From NCBI GenBank assembly GCA_910578455.1, contig CAJTQA010000004.1:1-64000 (forward strand): a stretch of 64,000 nt of DNA, given 5' to 3'. This stretch comes from an uncultured Dorea sp. (GTDB taxonomy: Bacteria; Bacillota; Clostridia; Lachnospirales; Lachnospiraceae). Under the pieces are notes generated by a model. The model did no database searches. It worked only from the letters and a program-made list of their open reading frames with translations, and was not told the DNA's origin. Positions 1 through 6,651 of this stretch are shown here, in pieces. Every line of letters begins with the position of its first letter. The first letter of the stretch is position 1. Position numbers and translations under genes: made by a program.

Positions 1-81
1 GATGCCAAAGAGGAAGATGTTCCTGTGAAAGTCAGAACAACACACAACCAAGGATCTAGCATAAATATGTATGCTCGATAT

Positions 82-438
82 TCAAGGATTCACCCAAGCT
101 CCCCAACCGTCAGACCCTTTAAACCTTTTGTACATCCCGCCAGTGTATGGGAAGTAGAGCTGTATGCCGCGCGCACCGTTTGTATGAGACATCGTTATCA
201 TAAACCCATCAGAGCTTACAGGACGGCCATCAGTTCTGGTGCAAAAGTAAAATCCTGGCGCAGTTACGGTATTAAGATGTACGCCTGATACAACGATACA
301 AAGCCCATCAGGCTTTAAGTATGCCTTGTTTTCGAGGGCGGACATATTGCCATTTAATATGGGAAATAGACATAAAAGATTATAATTAAACACATAAAAT
401 TCATATTTAGAAAGAAGATTCCTTGAATAATGCCCCAC
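82..438 (-). pseudogene. phage tail-fibre C-terminal remnant (pyocin-knob-like)
   Basis: Reading leftward, the last 80 or so residues look like the knob domain that ends many phage tail or tail-fibre proteins: a GVHLNTVTAPGFYFC segment, then RPVSSDGF, then a Y/W-rich end finishing in GWGAWVNP. In that family the knob is the C-terminus of a much longer protein. Here only about 118 codons are open, there is no good ribosome site, and the upstream part (toward 438) has no phage-like sequence. I infer a 3' remnant of a tail gene that lost its body. An internal ATG at 345 could start an 87-residue product. Family identification is by motif only. Confidence 0.5.
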
Positions 439-466
439 ATTATTTGTTGAAAGGAATAGATAATTT

Positions 467-1222
467 ATGAACAGTTTTTTAACATGGATTGGTGGTAAAA
501 AGGCATTACGGAAGAAGATTGTGGAACAATTTCCGGAAAAGGGAACATTTAACAGGTATGTTGAAGTGTTTGGAGGCGCTGGATGGGTTCTTTTCTTTTC
601 GGAAGGACATGCTAAAATAGAAATTTACAATGACATTAACGGAAATCTTGTGAATTTATTTAGATGCGTTAAATATCATCCGACAGCAGTTCAGGAAGAA
701 TTAGAGTATATATTGACGTCAAGGGAACAGTTTTATGATGCCCGTGAGCAAATTAAGGTAAGAGGAATGACAGATATTCAAAGGGCAGCACAATTCTTTA
801 TATTAATTAAAGAGAGTTTTGGCGCGGATATCCGCTCGTTTGGATTAAGAGCAAGAGATATGAATAAAGCGAAGGAATATTTGAACGCTGTTTCAAACAG
901 ATTAAATAAAGTGGTCATTGAAAATGATGACTTTCGAAAGATTATCAAAAATTATGACAAAAAAGATACATTATTCTATCTGGATCCACCATATTATGAT
1001 GCGGAAAAATATTATCCGGATAGGTTTATGCCAGAAGACCATTTGGAGTTGAAAAGATTATTAGAAGGAATTAAAGGTAAATTTATATTGTCATATAATA
1101 GTTGTGGCTATATAAGGAAATTATATGGAGACTATAATATAGTCGAAGTTGAGAGAGCACACAGTTTAATACATAGAAATACAAAACCCCGATATCAGGA
1201 ACTAATTATCAAAAATTATTGA
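467..1222 (+). CDS. orphan DNA adenine methyltransferase (Dam/D12 class)
   Basis: A 251-residue protein with the D12 N6-adenine methyltransferase layout. The N-terminal TWIGGKKALRKKI segment followed by VEVFGGAGW is the S-adenosylmethionine site, and LDPPYYDAEKYY near residue 170 is the catalytic DPPY motif. The final third (FILSYNSC) fits the family, and the length is normal. It should methylate adenine in a short DNA site. No restriction endonuclease is adjacent, so it appears orphan, as is common for phage-borne methylases, and it sits beside a tail-fibre remnant. The region is clearly more AT-rich than the metabolic genes downstream, suggesting transfer. An AAAGGA ribosome site lies about 12 bases before the ATG. 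Confidence 0.88.
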   Translation: MNSFLTWIGGKKALRKKIVEQFPEKGTFNRYVEVFGGAGWVLFFSEGHAKIEIYNDINGNLVNLFRCVKYHPTAVQEELEYILTSREQFYDAREQIKVRGMTDIQRAAQFFILIKESFGADIRSFGLRARDMNKAKEYLNAVSNRLNKVVIENDDFRKIIKNYDKKDTLFYLDPPYYDAEKYYPDRFMPEDHLELKRLLEGIKGKFILSYNSCGYIRKLYGDYNIVEVERAHSLIHRNTKPRYQELIIKNY

Positions 1223-1223
1223 T

Positions 1224-1269
1224 AACGAATTTCGTTATAATACAACGAAATTAATAATAATACAACGAA
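1224..1269 (+). promoter_or_regulatory. phased AACGAA half-sites upstream of XRE regulator
   Basis: A perfect 13-bp dyad (AACGAATTTCGTT, 1224-1236) is followed by two more AACGAA half-sites at 1244 and 1264, so the half-sites recur every 20 bp. The last two lie inside identical 13-bp repeats (ATAATACAACGAA at 1237 and 1257). A TATAAT at 1236-1241 overlaps the first dyad. The arrangement suggests an autoregulatory operator for the XRE protein that starts at 1299. Confidence 0.55.
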
Positions 1270-1298
1270 TTATGATAATGTCTAACAGGGGCATTATT

Positions 1299-1571
1299 AT
1301 GGTAAGGATTCATTTATCAAAACTTCTGGGTGAAAAGCGTATGACGCAAAAACAGTTATCAGAACTAACAGGTATAAGGCCAAATACTATAAATGAATGG
1401 TATCATGATATAGCAGTTAGCTTGCGAGTGGAACATATTGACCGTATATGTGAAGTGTTGGATTGTTCGGTGAGTGAGTTGTTGGAGGTTATACCTAATA
1501 AAATTCCTAAAACAGGAAAGCATTTGATAATTGAGGAACATGGGAACCGGAAGCAAGGCAAGGGGCAGTGA
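1299..1571 (+). CDS. XRE-family (Cro/C1-type) HTH regulator
   Basis: A 90-residue protein consisting mainly of a Cro/C1-type helix-turn-helix. KLLGEKRMTQKQLSELTGIR and PNTINEWYHDI form the helix-turn-helix, and CEVLDCSVSELLEVIP is the usual closing helix of this family. It resembles small phage or ICE repressors. I chose the ATG at 1299 because AGGGG lies 7-8 bases upstream; an earlier in-frame ATG at 1272 lacks a ribosome site and would overlap the operator repeats. The C-terminal 20 residues are basic and of no known domain. Probable autorepressor of the phage-like patch. Confidence 0.8.
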   Translation: MVRIHLSKLLGEKRMTQKQLSELTGIRPNTINEWYHDIAVSLRVEHIDRICEVLDCSVSELLEVIPNKIPKTGKHLIIEEHGNRKQGKGQ

Positions 1572-1627
1572 ATAAAATCACGCCCTTTGTTGTTTTAAGA
1601 AAGAAATAAAATATTTTAAAATAAATG

Positions 1628-1656
1628 TTGACATAGGGTATACCCTATGATATAAT
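1628..1656 (+). promoter_or_regulatory. consensus sigma-A promoter with palindromic operator in the spacer
   Basis: TTGACA (1628-1633) and TATAAT (1651-1656) are both perfect consensus and 17 bp apart. Positions 1632-1649 form a perfect 18-bp palindrome, CATAGGGTATACCCTATG, which fills the spacer almost exactly. A dimeric repressor bound there would block RNA polymerase. It drives the small-peptide operon starting at 1681. The GGGTATACCC core recalls CsoR/CstR-type sites but the match is not specific; the RHH-like protein at 2011 is another candidate repressor. Confidence 0.8.
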
Positions 1657-1680
1657 ATAAACAGAAAGGAGGGAAAGCCA

Positions 1681-1797
1681 ATGAACAAGAAAACAAATAA
1701 AAAAGTTAAGAGCTGGATGGAGCTAATCATCAAGGCGGTTGCAGCGATAGCCGCGCTGATAGCCGCTATAGCTGAATTAATCCAAGCTCTTAACTGA
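1681..1797 (+). CDS. small hydrophobic peptide, 38 aa
   Basis: A 38-codon reading frame with a strong ribosome site (AAAGGAGGG, 6-7 bases before ATG) directly downstream of a consensus promoter. The peptide starts with a lysine-rich stretch (MNKKTNKKVKSWMELIIK) and continues as an alanine/isoleucine helix (AVAAIAALIAAIAELI), ending QALN. One short amphipathic or membrane-spanning helix behind a cationic head is the build of small membrane proteins and of some type I toxin peptides. I do not recognise a family. The expression signals are better than for most genes in the window, so it is very likely translated. Confidence 0.65.
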   Translation: MNKKTNKKVKSWMELIIKAVAAIAALIAAIAELIQALN

Positions 1798-1802
1798 GAA
1801 AC

Positions 1803-1822
1803 GGAGGAGAGAAATCTCCTCC
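1803..1822 (+). terminator. stable hairpin after the 38-aa peptide gene
   Basis: GGAGGAGA (1803-1810) pairs perfectly with TCTCCTCC (1815-1822) across a GAAA tetraloop, six bases after the stop codon. There is no following T-run, so it is either a weak terminator or an mRNA-stability structure. One arm is a Shine-Dalgarno-like sequence and the other its complement, so it could also act in translational control. Confidence 0.45.
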
Positions 1823-1856
1823 CCATCAATAGTATATCACATTGGCTTGAAAATGT

Positions 1857-2024
1857 ATGAAAAAATTTACTTTTTATGATTTATTTTTATTTGCGTCGTT
1901 ATTAATAGCGATAGCAGGAGGCTGGGGTGTTTACGAGTGTATATTGCTATGTGCGGCCTCTATAATGGAACTTGTTGATGTTATACCAAAAATAATAAGG
2001 TTAGTGAAAAATGGGCGGAAATAG
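1857..2024 (+). CDS. small membrane protein, 55 aa
   Basis: A 55-codon frame beginning MKKFTFYDLFLFASLLIAIA. Residues 8-35 are hydrophobic enough for one membrane segment, and the C-terminal 15 residues are basic (IIRLVKNGRK). Its stop overlaps the start of the next gene by 14 bases, typical of co-translated pairs. There is no clear ribosome site before the ATG; translation could be coupled to the upstream peptide or depend on the hairpin at 1803-1822. No family recognised. Part of the accessory mini-operon 1681-2196. Confidence 0.45.
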   Translation: MKKFTFYDLFLFASLLIAIAGGWGVYECILLCAASIMELVDVIPKIIRLVKNGRK

Positions 2025-2196
2025 TCAAACCAAATCGACAGAAAAATGGCAGAAGAAAGCAGGGTATAAAGTGAAAAGCTTTAAGTTAAAAGAATCATTA
2101 GTTAATGAATTTGAGAAAGCCTGTTTAAATGCAGGAGTGAGCCAAGCATCTCAAATCTCTATAATGATGAAAGAGTTTATAAGCAAAAACCAGTGA
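2011..2196 (+). CDS. putative ribbon-helix-helix DNA-binding protein, 61 aa
   Basis: A 61-residue basic protein. YKVKSFKLKESLVNEFEKA followed by SQASQISIMMKEFI fits the beta-strand/helix/helix pattern of CopG/Arc (ribbon-helix-helix) regulators: a short strand with alternating residues, then two helices of roughly 14 and 12 residues. The N-terminal 18 residues are polar. It overlaps the preceding membrane-protein gene, so the three small genes appear to form one operon. RHH proteins often repress their own operon, which makes the 18-bp palindrome at 1632 a candidate target. The fold is inferred from pattern only. Confidence 0.5.
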   Translation: MGGNSQTKSTEKWQKKAGYKVKSFKLKESLVNEFEKACLNAGVSQASQISIMMKEFISKNQ

Positions 2197-2213
2197 GTAT
2201 TGTCAAAAAATAT

Positions 2214-2238
2214 GGCAAAAACTTAACTGGTTTTTGCC
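2214..2238 (+). terminator. hairpin downstream of the small operon
   Basis: GGCAAAAAC (2214-2222) pairs with GTTTTTGCC (2230-2238) across a 7-base loop, 18 bases after the RHH-like gene. The stem is followed by GTTGTAATT rather than a clean T-run. It probably ends the mini-operon and marks the edge of the AT-rich patch. Confidence 0.5.
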
Positions 2239-2351
2239 GTTGTAATTCGGGAAATATTTCCGGATTAGTTTTGACAATAATTTTGATAAAATTTGACAAA
2301 AGTTTTGGCAAGCTACAATAGGAAATTTCGATTTTTCATCTATGGCATGGA

Positions 2352-3134
2352 TCAAAGAATTTCACATGCCGCAATCGCATCCCTTATCAGTTTCGCGAAC
2401 GCCTCTACCTGGAATGCCGTCCTTGTGGTGAACAGCCCGTCGATATCCGGCTGCACGATAAGCGCGTTGGAATTATCCGGATTGACGCTGCCTCCGTAGA
2501 GAGCGGGGATATCTCGGCCTTCCTTGCCGAACATCTCTTCCAGGCAGTCTTTGATAACCTTGTGCATCTCTTCCGCGTAATCTACCGGTGCGGGCGTTCC
2601 GCCTACGCCGATAGACCATACCGGCTCGTAGGCAATCCATACTTTCCCGATCTGGTCTTTCGTTATTCCGTGAAGCCCGATCTTAAGCTGCGTCCTCAGA
2701 ACTTCCGCGCTGACGCCGAATTCTTTTTCCTGAGCGGTCTCACCGACGCACAGGAGAGTGGTGAAACCGGAATCCAGAGCTTTTTTAACTTTTTTGTTTT
2801 CTGTATAATCAGATTCCCCAAATCCGTGCCTTCTTTCGGAATGTCCGACCATGACAAGGTCGAGCCCAAGTTCTTTTAGCATAAGAGGGGAGATTTCTCC
2901 TGTAAACTGTCCTTCGTCCTCCCAGCACATATTCTGGGCTCCCAGCATAAAACTGTCTCTGACGCTGCTTTTGCCTGCGCTTTCTAAAGACGTATAGGAC
3001 GGGATGAAGAAGAACTGCACTTTTTCGCGGTCAATATCTTTTGTTGCGGCAGTGATTGCCTGTAAGTATTCTTCTGTGGCATGAATGTTTTTGTACATTT
3101 TAAAGTTGCTTCCGAAGTATAATTTTTTCTTCAT
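2352..3134 (-). CDS. triosephosphate-isomerase-like enzyme, probable tetrulose-phosphate isomerase
   Basis: A 260-residue TIM-barrel isomerase. Catalytic residues are present: Asn10 and Lys12 in SNFKMYKN, His98 in VGHSERR, Glu170 in AYEPVWSIG, and the YGGSVNPDN phosphate loop near 213-221. The last phosphate-binding segment reads DIDGLFTTRTAF instead of the usual DGALVGGASL. A GLFxxRxA(W/F) version is what I recall for EryH/LerI, the TIM homologues that isomerise L-erythrulose-1-phosphate. With a PdxA2, a DUF1537 kinase and RpiB homologues nearby, I favour a C4-sugar isomerase over the glycolytic enzyme. The start at 3134 has AAGGAGG seven bases upstream. It is divergent from pdxA2 and preceded by DeoR-type repeats. 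Confidence 0.8.
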   Translation of the reverse strand: MKKKLYFGSNFKMYKNIHATEEYLQAITAATKDIDREKVQFFFIPSYTSLESAGKSSVRDSFMLGAQNMCWEDEGQFTGEISPLMLKELGLDLVMVGHSERRHGFGESDYTENKKVKKALDSGFTTLLCVGETAQEKEFGVSAEVLRTQLKIGLHGITKDQIGKVWIAYEPVWSIGVGGTPAPVDYAEEMHKVIKDCLEEMFGKEGRDIPALYGGSVNPDNSNALIVQPDIDGLFTTRTAFQVEAFAKLIRDAIAACEIL

Positions 3135-3229
3135 GGTATCCTCCTTAAATAATAGTGCGCTAGATATGGTCTTAGTATACATCAAACTATATAAAAACGC
3201 AATGCAAAAGTGTCAAAATATTAACAAAA

Positions 3230-3263
3230 CGAAAAAACGAAAGAAAACGAAAGAAAACGAAAG
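3230..3263 (+). promoter_or_regulatory. DeoR-type operator: ACGAAAG repeats every 10 bp
   Basis: ACGAAAG occurs at 3237, 3247 and 3257, exactly one helical turn apart, with a fourth CGAAA at 3230. DeoR-family repressors commonly bind short direct repeats of this kind (TTTCGTTT when read on the other strand). The array lies between the divergent TIM-like and pdxA2 genes and so could control both. Single or similar copies occur at 3416 and 6034, and a matching array lies at 7994-8020. Confidence 0.65.
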
Positions 3264-3343
3264 AAAAAGGTTGATTTTTAGTGTAATTCAACTAAAAATA
3301 GAGTTAAAAAGGTGTATGATTGTACTGAAAATGAAAAAAGGGG

Positions 3344-3372
3344 TTGAAAAAGGAAATGGGTAATAGTAAAAT
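3344..3372 (+). promoter_or_regulatory. probable promoter of the pdxA2 operon
   Basis: TTGAAA (3344-3349), a 17-bp spacer, then TAAAAT (3367-3372). The decamer CATAAAAGAA occurs twice just downstream (about 3378 and 3400), and AAACGAAAA at 3414-3422 may be a further DeoR half-site within the leader. The whole 3135-3448 interval is purine-rich on this strand and holds no gene. Confidence 0.5.
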
Positions 3373-3448
3373 GAAACCATAAAAGAAAGGAAAACAAAAA
3401 CATAAAAGAAGTAAAACGAAAATAAAAACAAATAGAAAGAGAGGAAGA

Positions 3449-4471
3449 ATGAGAATGAGCAAGACATTTAAACCGGTAACAGCGATTACTATGGGAGACC
3501 CGGCGGGCATAGGACCTGAGATTGTAGTTGGGACAATGCTTTCCGAAGAGATCCATGACTGCTGCAGGCCGTTCGTGATCGGCAGCAAGGCGGTCATGGA
3601 GAGGGCAGCAAAGGTCCTTGGAAAAGAACTTAAGTACAATCTCATTACAGACCCGTCAGAGGCAAAATATGAGTTTGGAACAGTAGACATCCTTGAGACT
3701 GGCGATTATGATACGGATTCCATCGAGTGGGGAAAAGAGCAGGCTCTTGCAGGGCAGATGGCCATTGACTGGATCATGAAATCTATCGAGCTTGGCATGG
3801 CAAAGAAGATTGACGCTGTTTCCACATCTCCCATACATAAAGGAGCGATTAAGCTGGTGGGCATCAAAGAGCCCGGACACACGGAGATTTACCAGCACCA
3901 GACGGATTCGCCTTACGCGCTCACCATGTTCTCCTGCCACAAGCTGAGAGTGTTCTTCGTAAGCCGTCACATGTCTCTTGTGGATGCATGCCATTATGCG
4001 ACGAAAGAAGTTATCCTTGAAAATGTCGTAAATATTGACAAGGAGCTGCGTAAAGTAGGTATTGAGAATCCGCTGATTGCGGTAGCGGGGCTGAACCCCC
4101 ACAACGGTGATAACGGGCTGTTCGGAACAGAGGAGCTTACCGATATCGGCCCTGCGGTTGAGGCGGCAAAGGAAATGGGAATCAATGCAGTTGGGCCGTG
4201 CCCGGCAGATTCGGTATTTAACATTGGAAAATCCGGGAAGTTTGACGCAATCCTTTCCTTGTATCACGACCAGGGGCATATCGCATGCAAGACCCTTGAC
4301 TTTGAAAAATCTGTAACGCTTACTTTCGGACTCCCGTTCATCAGAAGCTCTGTTGACCACGGAACGGCTTTTGATATCGCGGGGAAGGGAATCGCAGGAT
4401 GCGTAAGCCTTATTGAGTCTACGAAAGTCGTTGCGGAATATGCGGCAAAGCAGCATGAGAGAGAAGCTTAA
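3449..4471 (+). CDS. pdxA2: PdxA2-like 4-phospho-tetronate dehydrogenase
   Basis: A 340-residue PdxA-family NAD-dependent dehydrogenase. The signatures TMGDPAGIGPEIV (near residue 15), the GHTEIYQH metal region (about 147) and LYHDQGHIACK (about 270) hold the metal-binding histidine and aspartate, and DHGTAFDIAGKG closes the protein. Vitamin-B6 PdxA acts on 4-phosphohydroxythreonine. The PdxA2 branch, found beside DUF1537 kinases, oxidises 4-phospho-D-threonate or 4-phospho-D-erythronate and yields dihydroxyacetone phosphate after decarboxylation. Adjacency to such a kinase (14 bases downstream) makes the PdxA2 role likely. The start may instead be the ATG at 3455. Expected to feed the TIM/glycolysis pool. 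Confidence 0.85.
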   Translation: MRMSKTFKPVTAITMGDPAGIGPEIVVGTMLSEEIHDCCRPFVIGSKAVMERAAKVLGKELKYNLITDPSEAKYEFGTVDILETGDYDTDSIEWGKEQALAGQMAIDWIMKSIELGMAKKIDAVSTSPIHKGAIKLVGIKEPGHTEIYQHQTDSPYALTMFSCHKLRVFFVSRHMSLVDACHYATKEVILENVVNIDKELRKVGIENPLIAVAGLNPHNGDNGLFGTEELTDIGPAVEAAKEMGINAVGPCPADSVFNIGKSGKFDAILSLYHDQGHIACKTLDFEKSVTLTFGLPFIRSSVDHGTAFDIAGKGIAGCVSLIESTKVVAEYAAKQHEREA

Positions 4472-4485
4472 GGAGGGAGAAGGAG

Positions 4486-5934
4486 ATGCCATTAATCGGA
4501 GCAGTAGCAGACGACCTTACCGGAGCAACCACTACCGGAGTCCTGCTTGCGAGGTCGAAAGCAAGGACGGCAGTGTATTTTAATGAAGAGGCGGCCCAGA
4601 AAGCAGACGGAACAGATGAGCTGGATGCAATCCTTATCAGCAGCAACTCCAGGCCTCTTCCTGCCAACGAGGCATATGAGAAAGTAAAATCAGCAACCGT
4701 CGCCCTTAAGAATATGGGAGTGAAATATTTTTCCAAGAGAATTGACACGACACTCAGAGGCGGCGTGGGCGTGGAGGTGGACGCTGTGCTGGACCAGGTG
4801 GGAGAGGATGCGGTAGCGGTCGTAGTTCCGGCAATGCCGCAGTCGAGAAGAATCCTGGTAGGCGGCTATTCAGTCATAGACGGGGTGGCGCTTATCAATA
4901 CCCCGGTGGCGCAGGATGTGAGAACTCCTGTGAAGGAGAATTACATACCAAGGCTCCTGGCAGGACAGACGAGGCGGCAGGTAGGCATTGTGACACTTGA
5001 CCGGGTGCTTGCCGGTGAAGAGTCAGTGAGGAAGGCGCTTGAAGAGAGAAGGAATGAAGGGTGCGGGGTTATCGTTGTGGATGGCATCACCCTTGGAGAT
5101 GTGGAAACGATTGCGAAGGCGTGTATTGCGCTGAAGTGGAATGTGGTGGCGGTAGACCCTGGCCCGTTTACTTCAAAGCTTGCATTTTACAGAGACCTTA
5201 TCAGGGCAGAGGAGCCGAACCTTCCGCCGAAGGCGGACGAGGCAGGAAAGACGGTGCTTATCGCGGCGGGAAGCGCGACGCCTGTTACGAAAAAGCAGAT
5301 GGAAGTTCTCTGTGAGGATTCCCGCCATGTACGTGTGCCGGTAGAGCCTGTTCCGCTTATAGAGGGCGGTGAGGCCGCAGTGGAAGAGGTGGCGAAGGCA
5401 GTTGCCAAAGCAAAAGAGCTTTTGGAGGGAGAGACGCAGCCCAGGGCAATCCTTTTTGAGACGGCGCTTCACGGAGAGCTTTTGAACCTGGACGAGGAAG
5501 ATAATAAAAGGCATTATGCGGGCGGCATGAGCGCCAACAGGATCAACGCCGGGCTTGGTTCCATTATCTCGCAGGTATTGGAGAAGACAGGAAGGGAAAA
5601 GATTGCGGGGCTTTATACGACAGGCGGCGATACTATGGTAAATGTCTGCTATCAGCTAGGGGTAGAGTGCCTGGAGGTAATTGATTATGTAATCCCGCAG
5701 ACGGATGTAGGCAGGCTGGTGGGCAGCTATGACGGTCTTCCGGTTGTAGGAAAGGGCGGCCTTAGCAATGGGTGCGGCAATCGGAACTACGGCGCTGAAC
5801 TCTGCCATGACTCCGGCGGCAGTTGCCGAGGCAGACCCGACGATGGAGCAGTTTGTGCCGATGGCAACTGCCCAGTGCGCGACGGCATCTATCATTACGC
5901 TGTTCCTGTGCCCGTTTATTACGGCTGCATTTGA
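4486..5934 (+). CDS. DUF1537 four-carbon acid-sugar kinase with aberrant C-terminus
   Basis: Residues 1 to about 427 match the DUF1537 (DtnK/OtnK) kinase family: ADDLTGATTTG at the start, SKRIDTTLRGG near 85, the TGGDTMVNVC nucleotide loop near 383, and GLPVVGKGGL near 418-427. These kinases phosphorylate D-threonate or D-erythronate at O4 for the PdxA2 step. Normally about 20 more residues follow the GKGG turn. Here the frame runs instead into an unrelated, Cys/Gly-rich 55-residue tail which is the wrong-frame reading of a permease gene fragment. I infer a deletion fused the two genes. The N- and middle domains are intact, so partial activity is possible. Ribosome site GAAGGAG. Confidence 0.82.
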   Translation: MPLIGAVADDLTGATTTGVLLARSKARTAVYFNEEAAQKADGTDELDAILISSNSRPLPANEAYEKVKSATVALKNMGVKYFSKRIDTTLRGGVGVEVDAVLDQVGEDAVAVVVPAMPQSRRILVGGYSVIDGVALINTPVAQDVRTPVKENYIPRLLAGQTRRQVGIVTLDRVLAGEESVRKALEERRNEGCGVIVVDGITLGDVETIAKACIALKWNVVAVDPGPFTSKLAFYRDLIRAEEPNLPPKADEAGKTVLIAAGSATPVTKKQMEVLCEDSRHVRVPVEPVPLIEGGEAAVEEVAKAVAKAKELLEGETQPRAILFETALHGELLNLDEEDNKRHYAGGMSANRINAGLGSIISQVLEKTGREKIAGLYTTGGDTMVNVCYQLGVECLEVIDYVIPQTDVGRLVGSYDGLPVVGKGGLSNGCGNRNYGAELCHDSGGSCRGRPDDGAVCADGNCPVRDGIYHYAVPVPVYYGCI

Positions 5935-6013
5935 CAAATACATGCAGAAGAAACAGAAAGGCATCTACGGGCCGGACGGATGGGCATATGCAAAGGTATC
6001 GGCTAATAATTAA
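5756..6013 (+). pseudogene. C-terminal fragment of a KdgT-type sugar-acid permease
   Basis: In the frame other than that of the kinase, about 85 codons are open and read as the end of a 2-keto-3-deoxygluconate permease (KdgT) family transporter: AAIGTTALNSAMTPAAVAEA, then ATAQCATASIITLFLCPFIT, ending in a basic cytoplasmic tail. A KdgT protein has over 300 residues, so roughly three quarters is missing. The fragment begins exactly where the kinase sequence stops matching its family. A permease downstream of the kinase and dehydrogenase genes is the expected operon order, so the fragment marks the transporter lost by the deletion. A DeoR-like ACGAAAG follows at 6034. Confidence 0.75.
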
Positions 6014-6056
6014 GGAATAAAATAAAAACAAAAACGAAAGTAAGAAAAAACTAAGT

Positions 6057-6098
6057 GAAAAAAGCCTTTTTATATGATAAAATATAAAAGGGCTTTTT
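6057..6098 (+). terminator. Rho-independent terminator after the kinase/permease operon
   Basis: AAAAAAGCCTTTTTATAT pairs with ATATAAAAGGGCTTTTT across a short loop and ends in CTTTTTCTT. It lies about 45 bases after the permease fragment stop and just before the YcxB-like gene. Confidence 0.75.
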
Positions 6099-6113
6099 CT
6101 TCAAGGAGGGTGT

Positions 6114-6623
6114 ATGATTAAGATGACTGTCCATATGACGAAAGAGGCTCTTTATGATTTCCTTTTGTACCATGCATATTCAAAGTTCAGCGGTTTTCTG
6201 ATGAACATATTGGGTTTTGCGGTGATATTCCTGGGGGTATTAAGCTACGCTTCGGGCCGGACGGGCGGCATAGGAGCCGCGGCTTATCTGGCTGCGGCGG
6301 CAGGGTTTATAGCGTATACGCCGCTTCTGCTCAGGCAGAGGGCGAAAAAGCAGGTGGAGGTTAATCCGGAATACAAAAACCTGACAGAGTATACATTCTC
6401 CGAGGAGGAGGGAATCACGGCGCGCTGGGAAGGCGGCAGCCGCCATGTGGGCTGGAGCCAGGTTCAGAGGGCGGTCGTAGCGCCGAAGACGATAGGGGTT
6501 TATTACGGAAAGGATCAGGCTCTGATTCTCCCGAAAAAGGATTTTGGGGATCAGTTTCTGCCGGTTTATCAGATGATTGTTCGTCATCTGGCCCGGAACA
6601 GTGCTGAAAAAGCAAAAAAATGA
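6114..6623 (+). CDS. YcxB-like membrane protein
   Basis: A 169-residue protein with two membrane segments (about residues 28-47 and 53-72), then a basic RQRAKKQ linker and a soluble beta-rich C-terminus. The IGVYYGKDQALILPKKDF stretch is the characteristic end of YcxB-like proteins (Pfam YcxB), whose function is unknown. Ribosome site AAGGAGGG lies five bases before ATG. The stop is 28 bases before the DeoR start, so the two are probably cotranscribed. No link to sugar metabolism is evident beyond position. Confidence 0.75.
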   Translation: MIKMTVHMTKEALYDFLLYHAYSKFSGFLMNILGFAVIFLGVLSYASGRTGGIGAAAYLAAAAGFIAYTPLLLRQRAKKQVEVNPEYKNLTEYTFSEEEGITARWEGGSRHVGWSQVQRAVVAPKTIGVYYGKDQALILPKKDFGDQFLPVYQMIVRHLARNSAEKAKK

Positions 6624-6651
6624 CGGCATAAAAGTTAAGGCGGAGGAAAAT

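Noticed and set aside
1..288. Plus-strand open frame covering the left edge
   Set aside because: It is largely antisense to the knob-domain remnant and has no motif; only the first 60 bases could be the end of an upstream gene, which cannot be judged from here.
1578..1829. An 83-codon minus-strand frame
   Set aside because: It is antisense to the 38-aa peptide gene and its consensus promoter; no ribosome site and no family resemblance.
3304..3690. Long open frames antisense to pdxA2 and in the purine-rich gap
   Set aside because: The composition (runs of Phe/Leu/Ser) reflects the purine-rich opposite strand and there is no ribosome site.
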